From positions 51,315,259-51,379,258 of the forward strand of contig CM039503.1 in assembly GCA_022432975.1 (NCBI GenBank): a DNA stretch of 64,000 bases. Reading direction: 5' to 3'. The notes under the pieces were generated by a model. The model worked only from the letters and a program-made list of their open reading frames with translations, was not told where the DNA came from and searched no databases. Source of the DNA: Begonia masoniana. Lineage: Eukaryota; Streptophyta; Magnoliopsida; Cucurbitales; Begoniaceae. This document shows positions 55,037 to 64,000 of this stretch, in pieces (within the stretch, counting starts at the first letter, position 1; each line of letters starts with the position of its first letter). Both the position numbers and the translations under genes were made by a program.

Positions 55037-56140
55037 ATAATGACTGGGCTGGGCCGGGGCTTGACAGTAACGCCTGAAAATGGCGCCCCCCAAAATGCTA
55101 AGTACCTGCAAACGAATAAATCCCAACCAATCCAAAATACTCCTACACAACTACCTAGTCTATGAAATCTCCAAACAATCACACAACAGAACGAAAATGC
55201 TATCGACCAAAATGAAGAAAGTCCATAGTTCAGGGCGACATATCATCCTTAACTATGACTATATACAACAAATACAAATACTCCCACAAAAGACAAAAAG
55301 TCCTACTCCCCATCAACACCATGCTACGGCTCTTCCTGGGTCGGGTCGCCCTAACACTGTCATCAACCGGGGCCCTGGTCGCACGCCACCAACTGCCTCC
55401 CCCCATTCCTAGTCAGATTCTCGGTACACACCCCACCAGCTCAGCAGCACCTACACCACAGAACACATCGTAAGCTCAAAGCTTAGCAAATAAAGTGCTG
55501 GAAGATAAACGTGAAGCATGAAAATTGATTATGCAATCTTAACACATGCAGGTCTCTACACACGTTGTCATCATCTCATCGCATCGCAATCAACTAACTA
55601 CAACTCCACATACGCATCACATCACAAACGTGCCTACAACCCATAACGTGCACCAAAACTCACAACTGACGTACAACTCACCCACCGCCTGCACAGGACT
55701 CATACTATACGTGCCACTAACCGACAACCAGTACGAGACTCGTAACATATTTGTCATTAACCCACAACCTGTACAAGACTCATACATACTCACAACTAGC
55801 CTACGACCTACACAAGATTCATAACCTACACAACATGCCCAACTAACGACAACTTCTCGTCCACATCCGTACCCACAACCATCCACGTATGCAAGACTCA
55901 CAACATACAACTAACAATGATTACTCATACACATACGTACCTATGGCCACATCACACACGAGACTCACATCCTACACACTATAACCAACTGTCGACAGCT
56001 TCTCGTCCACACCCGTACCCACAACCATCCACGTACGCAAAACTGTCGACTTACATACGATGACCCACAACCTCACCAAACTTACACCCTACGCACGACT
56101 GACTCACCAGCTACGCATAACTTACCCACAAACCCACCAG
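55037..56140. other. LTR-internal non-coding stretch with degenerate ACAACC-type repeats
   Basis: 55037-55500 is unique LTR-like sequence. 55540-56140 is C/A-rich with loose repeats, for example CTTCTCGTCCACA near 55853 and 55997, and CACAACCTGTACAAGACTC-like phrases. These appear to be the degenerate precursor of the array that follows. Open frames are chance. Confidence 0.55.
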
Positions 56141-56144
56141 ACTC

Positions 56145-59100
56145 ACCACCTACATACAACCGTTCCACAATCCCTACAAGGCTCACTACCTACTCTCAAA
56201 GCCCTCACAAGGTTCACTACATACTCCCACAACCCTCACAAAGCTCACTACCTACATACAACTGTCTCACAACCCTCACAAGGCTCACTACCTAATCCCA
56301 CAACCCTCACAAAGCTCATACCTACATACAACCGTCCCACAACCCTCACAAGGCTCATACCTACTCCCACAACCCTCACAAAGCTCACTACAGACATACA
56401 ACCATCCTCACAAGCTCACTACCTACATACAACCGTCCCACAACCCTCACAAGGCTCGCTACCTACTCCCACAACTCTCACAAAGCTCACTGCCTACATA
56501 CAACCGTCTCACAACCCTCACAAAGCTCACTACCTTCATACAACCGTCCCACAACCCTCACAAGGCTCACTACCTACTCCCACAACCCTCACAAGGCTCA
56601 CTACCTACATACAACCGTCTCACAACCCTCACAAGGCTCGCTACCTACTCCCACAACTCTCACAAAGCTCACTACCTACTCCCACAACTCTCACAAGCTC
56701 ACTACCTACATACAACCGTCCCACAACCCTCACAAGGCTCACTACCTACTCCCACAACCCTCACAAAGCTCACTACCTACATACAACCGTCCCACAACCC
56801 TCACAAGCTCACTACCTACTCCCACAACTCTCACAAGCTCACTACCTACATACAACCGTCTCACAACCCTCACAAGCTCACTACCTACATACAACCGTCC
56901 CACAACCCTCACAAGCTCACTACCTACATACAACCGTCCCACAACCCTCACAAGCTCACTACCTACTCCCACAACCCTCACAAGCTCACTACCTACTCCA
57001 CAACTCTCACAAGCTCACTACCTACTCCCACAACCTCACAAGGCTCACTACCTACTCCCACAACTCTCACAAGGCTCGCTACCTACTCCCACAACCCTCA
57101 CAAGGCTCACTACCTACATACAACCGTCCCACAACTCTCACAAGGCTCGCTACCTACTCCCACAACTCTCACAAGGCTCGCTACCTACTCCCACAACCTC
57201 ACAAGGCTCGCTACCTACTCCCACAACTCTCACAAAGCTCACTACCTTCATACAACCGTCCCACAACTCTCACAAGGCTCGCTACCTACTCCCACAACCT
57301 CACAAGGCTCGCTACCTACTCCCACAACTCTCACAAGGCTCGCTACCTACTCCCACAACTCTCACAAGCTCACTACCTACTCCCACAACTCTCACAAAGC
57401 TCACTACCTACTCCCACAACCTCACAAGGCTCACTACCTACTCCCACAACTCTCACAAAGCTCACTACCTTCATACAACCGTCTCACAACCCTCACAAGC
57501 TCACTACCTACTCCACAACTCTCACAAGGCTCGCTACCTACTCCCACAACCCTCACAAGCTCACTACCTACATACAACCGTCTCACAACCCTCACAAAGC
57601 TCACTACCTACATACAACCGTCTCACAACCCTCACAAGGCTCGCTACCTACTCCCACAACTCTCACAAGGCTCGCTACCTACATACAACCGTCTCACAAC
57701 CCTCACAAGGCTCACTACCTACTCCCACAACTCTCACAAAGCTCACTACCTACTCCCACAACTCTCACAAAGCTCACTACCTACTCCCACAACTCTCACA
57801 AAGCTCACTACCTACTCCCACAACTCTCACAAAGCTCACTACCTACTCCCACAACTCTCACAAAGCTCACTACCTACATACAACCGTCTCACAACCCTCA
57901 CAAGGCTCACTACCTACATACAACCGTCTCACAACCCTCACAAGGCTCACTACCTACTCCCACAACTCTCACAAAGCTCACTACCTACTCCCACAACTCT
58001 CACAAAGCTCACTACCTACATACAACCGTCTCACAACCCTCACAAGGCTCACTACCTACATACAACCGTCTCACAACCCTCACAAGGCTCACTACCTACT
58101 CCCACAACTCTCACAAAGCTCACTACCTACATACAACCGTCTCACAACCCTCACAAGGCTCGCTACCTACTCCCACAACTCTCACAAAGCTCACTACCTA
58201 CTCCCACAACTCTCACAAAGCTCACTACCTACATACAACCGTCTCACAACCCTCACAAGGCTCACTACCTACATACAACCGTCTCACAACCCTCACAAGG
58301 CTCACTACCTACATACAACCGTCTCACAACCCTCACAAGGCTCACTACCTACTCCCACAACTCTCACAAAGCTCACTACCTACTCCCACAACTCTCACAA
58401 AGCTCACTACCTACATACAACCGTCTCACAACCCTCACAAGGCTCGCTACCTACTCCCACAACTCTCACAAAGCTCACTACCTACTCCCACAACTCTCAC
58501 AAAGCTCACTACCTTCATACAACCGTCTCACAACCCTCACAAGGCTCACTACCTACTCCCACAACTCTCACAAAGCTCACTACCTACTCCCACAACTCTC
58601 ACAAAGCTCACTACCTACTCCCACAACTCTCACAAAGCTCACTACCTACTCCCACAACTCTCACAAAGCTCACTACCTACATACAACCGTCTCACAACCC
58701 TCACAAGGCTCACTACCTACATACAACCGTCTCACAACCCTCACAAGGCTCACTACCTACATACAACCGTCTCACAACCCTCACAAGGCTCACTACCTAC
58801 TCCCACAACTCTCACAAAGCTCACTACCTACTCCCACAACTCTCACAAAGCTCACTACCTACATACAACCGTCTCACAACCCTCACAAGGCTCACTACCT
58901 ACTCCCACAACTCTCACAAAGCTCACTACCTACTCCCACAACTCTCACAAAGCTCACTACCTACTCCCACAACTCTCACAAAGCTCACTACCTACATACA
59001 ACCGTCTCACAACCCTCACAAGGCTCACTACCTACTCCCACAACTCTCACAAAGCTCACTACCTACATACAACCGTCTCACAACCCTCACAAGGCTCACT

Positions 59101-59405
59101 ACCTACATACAACCGTCTCACAACCCTCACAAGGCTCACTACCTACATACAACCGTCTCACAACCCTCACAAGGCTCACTACCTACATACAACCGTCTCA
59201 CAACCCTCACAAGGCTCACTACCTACATACAACCGTCTCACAACCCTCACAAGGCTCACTACCTACTCCCACAACTCTCACAAAGCTCACTACCTACATA
59301 CAACCGTCTCACAACCCTCACAAGGCTCACTACCTACATACAACCGTCTCACAACCCTCACAAGGCTCACTACCTACATACAACCGTCTCACAACCCTCA
59401 CAAGG
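56145..59405. repeat. Compound minisatellite of 31-bp and 40-bp units (about 3.2 kb)
   Basis: Two unit types share CTCACAA(A/G)GCTCACTACCT. One starts ACTCCCACAACT (31 bp), the other ACATACAACCGT (40 bp). They alternate irregularly, with small variants (CAAGCTC, GGCTCGC, CTTCATAC). Variants are more frequent on the left half; the right half is more uniform. The plus strand has no stop triplets, so a 1279-codon frame (56060-59899) stays open. This is not a protein gene. Confidence 0.95.
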
Positions 59406-59774
59406 CTCCGGCCCGAGTCCCACTCGGAATTCGCGGAGCACATCATCTCCGGCCCGAGTCCCACTCGGAATTCGCGGAGCACCTCACCTCCGGCCTGAGT
59501 CCCACTCAAAATTCGCGGAGCACATCATCTCCGGCCCGAGTCCCACTCAGAATTCGCGGAGCACCTCACCTCCGGCCCGAGTCTCACTCGGAATTCGCGG
59601 ATCACATCATCTCCGGCCCGAGTCCCACTCGAAATTCGCGGAGCACCTCACCTCTGGCCCGAGTCTCACTCGGAATTCGCGGAGCACATCACCTCCGGCC
59701 CGAGTCCCACTCGGAATTCGCGGAGCACCTCACCTCCGGCCCGAGTCCCACTCGGAATTCGCGGAGCACCTCAC
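59406..59774. repeat. 41-bp minisatellite, nine copies, with 82-bp alternation
   Basis: The unit CTCCGGCCCGAGTCCCACTC + GGAATTCGCGGAGCACATCAT repeats nine times. Unit ends alternate between CACATCAT and CACCTCAC for the first six or seven copies, giving a dimeric higher-order pattern. It abuts the 31/40-bp array directly. Confidence 0.93.
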
Positions 59775-60906
59775 ATACAGATTACTCAAAACGTGTTTAC
59801 GACTCACAACATGCAACCCACTGTGTTATAGGCCCCCTTCTGGGCGACTCTCAAGCATTACACCCACACTACTACTTACCTGGCGTCCTAGCTTGCTGAG
59901 GATGTTCGGTTTCTTGCCCACCTACGGCTCGACCTACGACAAAAATTCAAACTTCATCAAAATCAAGCTTACATTCACCAATTACTCTCAAACTACTATT
60001 TCTAGCCTAATCAAACTAAAACCTAACTAAACGGGCCACTAATTTGGGTTCGGTAAAAACCGACCCGAAACTTCAAAAGTGCATAACTTTCGCATCGGTT
60101 ATCGGAATCGAACGATTCCAGCGGCCACGCACTCCTCTAATAACCTATTTTAACATGCCAAAATAAATTTTAAAACAAATAACCCTAGCTAGGTCAAAAT
60201 GGCAAAAACCCGAACTGCCCTTTAACCGAAAATTTCCCCCTTTTCGATTTTCCATCAATTTCCACCCAATTCCTCACCAATCGACCACCTACACCTCCAA
60301 TTTGAATAATCTAATCAAAATCCCGAGCTACACACATCAAAACCAAAATGCCCCAAATCGGAGCCCTCTAATTTTCACCCAAACGGAGCCCATCACGACA
60401 AGGCAATGAAAGCCGGTCTAAGGGTCGGCAAACCCACGCCGGAAACAACCTAAATCGGCCGGTGATCAGAGCTCAATCGAGCTCGTCACTCCCGGTCTCC
60501 AACAGAACTGAAAACAGGGCTAAAACCAACTTACCGGTTTGGTTTGTGCGAGGAGTCAGCCGGAAGCTCCTCATCGCCGTCGTCTGGCCGGAGACGTCGA
60601 GGAATCGCGGCGGTGAACGGCCGTAGATCGTCGCGCGTCTCCTTCCTCTCCCCTGCTTCGTTCTCTGCCCGCGAAGAACGACAGACGAATGGCTTCTTCA
60701 CGAAGCCGTTCGTCTGTTTTAAAAAAATTTAAATGTTTTAATTAATTTTTTTTTAATTAATTTTTTTTATTCTTATATTTAATTTGAAATCTTTTTTTTT
60801 TCAAATAAAATCTCAAATTTCAATAAGCTAATTAACCCGTTAAAATCTTTCACGAAATCCTAACAAAACTTTTAATTTTATTCAATAAAATTTCCGGGTT
60901 ATTACA
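59775..60906. other. Right part of the long LTR
   Basis: No coding sequence. A stretch around 60060-60140 and a G/C-rich, leader-like part at 60490-60700 are followed by a strongly AT-rich end (60720-60880) and GGGTTATTACA. This is typical LTR composition. Confidence 0.55.
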
Positions 60907-60911
60907 CATGA

Positions 60912-61240
60912 TATGTCAACAAGTCAAGGCTGAGCATTAACGACCAGGTGGGACACTTCAGCCTCTCCCGATCCCCGAATGGAAATGGGAGAACATAACG
61001 ATGGATTTTGTTGTCGGCATTCCAAGAACGGCTAAGGGCCATAACAGTATATGGGTCATTGTGGATAGACTGACCAAGTCGGCCCACTTTCTACCTGTGA
61101 AGACGACATTCTCTATGGACCAGTATGCAGAGCTATACATTAGAGAGATTGTCAAGCTGCATGGTGTTCCGGTGTCAATCGTCTCAGACCGGGATCCTAG
61201 ATTCACTTCCAGGTTTTGGAAAAGCTTGTAGAGCTCCTTG
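60912..61240 (+). pseudogene. Gypsy pol fragment (integrase core), part 2
   Basis: Continues the zinc finger interrupted at 51948 (ICQQVK-like, then [50 protein letters not shown]). A TAG at 61229-61231 falls at the same codon as the TAA in the complete element (33725-33727). Cut at 61241 by another LTR. Confidence 0.88.
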
Positions 61241-63597
61241 TGTAACGCCCCCGAACCCGCCCTGGCTCGGTGCGCTACTTTGCTATGCTATCCCTCGTTT
61301 AAAACGACGTTTAAAAAAAATTTCGATAATTTATCGACTCGGTTTTTGGGTTTTACGAACCCTCGAGGCGATCAGTGCCCCAGCGCTTCTTCCTGTGCAC
61401 GCCCTCCGCCCCAGCGCGCACCCCTTCAGCCCTTATCACTTTTCTTCAAAATTTTCCCGAGCAAAACTCTTCCAAAAATCGCGAAATTTTTACCACTCTA
61501 TCCCGGCACCCAAAACTTCATGACTCGTAAAAATCTCAAAAAAACCAACTCAAAATAGTCATTGAAATCATATAGCAAAACAACCCGACGTTATTGACTT
61601 TTTAACAAAAACCGACAATATAACGCCTAAAAGTTTCTAATCCAAAACCTGAAAAACAAACAACATTTAAAGCCACAATTCAAACCCAATTTACTCCAGA
61701 ATAAATCCACAATTATCTACACTAAACAACTCTCAATAACTCTCACAAAACCAACCATAAAATCTCAAAATCTCAACCATAAACCACACCAGTATCACCC
61801 AATTCTATATATACCAATCCAGCCTAACCAACTAACCAAAACATCTCCAACTACAAAACAAAATATACACAAACTAACCACTAAATATCCAATCCCAACA
61901 ACCACACACCTCCAAGAATCAGGTCGAAGCGCTTCGACAAATGGCCTGCACCGGTGAGCTCCGTGGATCTCTGACTGCCCCTAGTCCTGTTCCTCGCTCT
62001 CAAGCTCACCTGTAAATGCTCCGTCACCAACACCACAGAACACACACACCCACGTAAACTTACGCTTAGCAAGTTTAAAACCATGCACTATGCTCAACAA
62101 CACTCACACACACTCTAACACATGCGGTTTCTAACCCTCGGTTGTGTTCGTTTCAATTTCTTTTCATTACTCTTTCACTATTGGCACTTAACATCGAAGC
62201 GTTCGCGGAACCTTCTGCTTAACATCGAAGCGTTCACGGAACCTTCTGCTTAACTTTTTACATTCCACTCCCACAATTTGCAAACAATGTTCAAACAATG
62301 CAACCAATACAACAACGTAACGCAATAACTTAACACAACACGGTACGACAACACAACACAACACAACACCAAACAAAACAACCAACCAAACAAACAAATA
62401 ATTTCCTACCGTTCCATGGTGTAGGCTCGAAGGCAAAACACAAGCACTCCACTACTTATCTGAATGCTCGGCTTCCAGTTGCTCAATTCTACCGGTCAAT
62501 TCACTCGTTCGACGACCTAAAATAACCAAACTTAGCTTAATAAGTTACAAATAAAATCTAAGGGATTTTCTAACTAAAACTAAACAATACTTAAAACACA
62601 TTTCACTCTCAAAACACAAAACCCGATTTTTTTCCCCAAATTTGACCGTCCAACTTCAAACGGTCATAACTCCCTCGTTTTTCAACGGATTTCGACGTGC
62701 CACCCCAATTCGGAAACCTCTACACGTCTACTATCCATTGAACTACTCAAATCAACCAAACAAATCACTTAGCCAATCCGAAATGCACAGAACAGAAGCG
62801 GCCACCCTAGTGTTCCTAAACCGGTTTTTGTGTAACATTCCTCCAATCTTCAATCTAACCACTCAATTAACCTCAACTAACATATTTAAGGATTAATTGA
62901 TCAAAAGAGGAAGAACACCCTCAAGGAGAACCAAATTTTCGGACTCACCAATTTAGGGTTTTCAAACCCTCACTAAACTCACCCTAAACACCTCAAAAAC
63001 ACTCAAAAGCTTCAACTAATTGCATAAAAACTAAAACCCACTCATTTTACCTTGAAATCACCTTGAGAAATTGAAGCAAAGAGGGGGAGAGAAGTCAGCT
63101 ATGGTGGAGAGGAGAAAGGGCCCAAGAAGATGGTGGAAAAAAAAAATGAAAAACCCACCATTTAATGCCACCATTTTATTCTTTATTTTATTCCTTTAAT
63201 AATTACCATTTGAAATTACAATTAAAACTCTCCATTTTCTCCTTAGCAGCCAACGTGAAAGCCACTTAAAATCTTTTTTTTTTCTTCCTTTTTCATTCAC
63301 ACAATTTGTTTGAATTTTATTGGTTCCTTGAATTTGACTTTTCAAACAACACTTTTCAACCAATCACCATACTTCATTCCCTCCCATTTCACACATGGTT
63401 TCCAACGTGAGAACTCACCACTTTCATTAAAATTTTCTACGTTTTTATTTCATTAATTACAAAATTTCTATTGGTTCCTTTAATAATTGATTTTTCAACC
63501 CTTTTGTTTTTATTAGTTTAGAACCCTTCATCACTTAACGTTAATCTCTCATACAACCTAGGGCTACGCACGTTATTAGAATTTTCTGGGTGTTACA
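61241..63597 (-). repeat. 3' LTR of a minus-strand gypsy-type element (2357 bp)
   Basis: Runs TGTAACGCCC...GGGTGTTACA. Directly to its right the minus strand reads AAGGAGGGTGGAT, a PPT, so the element lies on the minus strand and its internal part extends right. The short repeat CTTAACATCGAAGCGTTC (CA/GC)GGAACC occurs twice (62188-62250), and ACAACAC runs occur near 62330-62400. No genes. Confidence 0.8.
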
Positions 63598-63752
63598 ATC
63601 CACCCTCCTTACAAAAGTTTTGTCCTCAAAATTTGACGTACCTTATTCTTCTTCAATATACTCACTCAAACTCTACCTTCTAGCTTCAAGAGTTGCCACT
63701 CTAACTTACTATACCATGTAGAACTTATCACTTCCACCACTTGAATCTATTT
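63598..63752 (-). mobile_element. Internal remnant of that gypsy element (PPT and adjacent sequence)
   Basis: The minus-strand reading ...NFEDKTFVRRVD-like just before the LTR is typical of the end of gypsy internal regions. It is cut off at 63753 by the next LTR after 155 bp. Confidence 0.6.
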
Positions 63753-64000
63753 TGTAATACCCGGCTCGTACGAATTTTGGATTTAATATATTATATTAAT
63801 ATTTTATTATATATGTGGTATTTTTGGTAAATATATCAAATTAGGTCCGTTTTACAAAAAGAAAGCGTCATTAAAATCCTAACAATTAATAGGAATTTTA
63901 AGAAAATTTAGGGAATTTTTGGAATAATAACGCTATATTCCGAGTAATTACCTCTATCGTAATGTAAATGACGTTTTAGTAAAAATAGTAAACGAGGTCC
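63753..64000 (+). repeat. Start of another LTR related to the solo LTR at 19707
   Basis: TGTAATACCCGG... aligns over its length with 19707-19940: shared AAAGAAAGCG, ATTTTAAGAAAATTT and a TATCGTAAT motif. It is a diverged member of the same LTR group, continuing beyond the window. Confidence 0.75.

Larger units (their letters stand above)
51949..60906. mobile_element. LTR-type insertion of 8958 bp with TSD CATGA and no coding domains
   Basis: Runs TGTAACGCCCC...GGGTTATTACA between CATGA copies (51944-51948 and 60907-60911). No gag or pol is visible. The right part resembles LTR sequence like 61241-63597, so it is best read as one very long solo LTR swollen by internal minisatellites and nested insertions. 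A non-autonomous element cannot be excluded. Confidence 0.8.

Noticed and set aside
54006..55182. Frames with repeated CKPSMYVGR or VHRGFTP phrases
   Set aside because: They are translations of the palindromic foldback arms on both strands.
56060..59899. 1279-codon ORF rich in Thr, His, Pro and Tyr
   Set aside because: The 31/40-bp array contains no stop triplets on the plus strand. Unit lengths are not multiples of three and there is no conserved domain.

Overview
This window is plant nuclear DNA, most likely from a eudicot. The host genes have introns (GRAM/WBP2-like gene, GST, ATG8 exon) and plant-only families are present (SAUR, MIXTA-like R2R3-MYB, IDD zinc-finger protein, plant LTR retrotransposons, Mutator-like and hAT elements). 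I cannot name the species. The DNA is dominated by transposable elements nested several deep. Only two loci look like intact host genes: a SAUR36-like gene (28418-28897, minus) and a five-exon GRAM/WBP2-like gene (41617-44404, minus). The last exon of an ATG8 gene lies at 48642-48730. I saw no rRNA or tRNA genes and no CRISPR-like array.

Layout. 1-11441: a decayed Sirevirus-type Ty1/copia element. Its LTRs carry a 46-bp minisatellite, about 40 copies in the 5' LTR. 10355-25540: an ~8-kb segment present twice in tandem, joined at 18499 through the bases AACG. Each unit holds the end of the Sirevirus LTR, an inverted LTR with a related solo LTR nested in it (TSD TACGG), a hAT-like end, the left end of a Mutator-like element, and an LTR with a 31-bp minisatellite. 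That minisatellite has 3 copies in unit 2 and ~49 in unit 1. 23803-27931: the full Pack-MULE (9-bp TSD), carrying pieces of a MYB and an IDD gene and split by a solo LTR. 28418-28897: SAUR. 29355-40920: a foldback Mutator-like element (9-bp TSD) that received a young Ty3/gypsy Tekay-like element (30045-40325, TSD CTGTT). 41617-44404: GRAM gene. 45034-48345: a pol-less gypsy derivative arranged LTR-gag-LTR-gag-LTR inside one TSD (GTCTT). 48642-48730: ATG8 last exon, followed by a hAT transposase remnant and a stack of LTR pieces.

51321-61240: an old gypsy pol fragment interrupted by a 9-kb LTR-type insertion (51949-60906, TSD CATGA). That insertion contains a cluster of palindromic foldback units with tRNA-like SINE sequence in the loops, a hAT-type element carrying a whole GST gene (52371-54001, 8-bp TSD), and two minisatellites (31/40 bp and 41 bp). 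61241-64000: two further LTRs.

The genes here do not form a pathway. The window is mainly a record of insertion, gene capture, tandem duplication and minisatellite growth inside LTRs. The two longest open frames (16119-18014 and 56060-59899) are artefacts of stop-free tandem repeats and should not be annotated as proteins.
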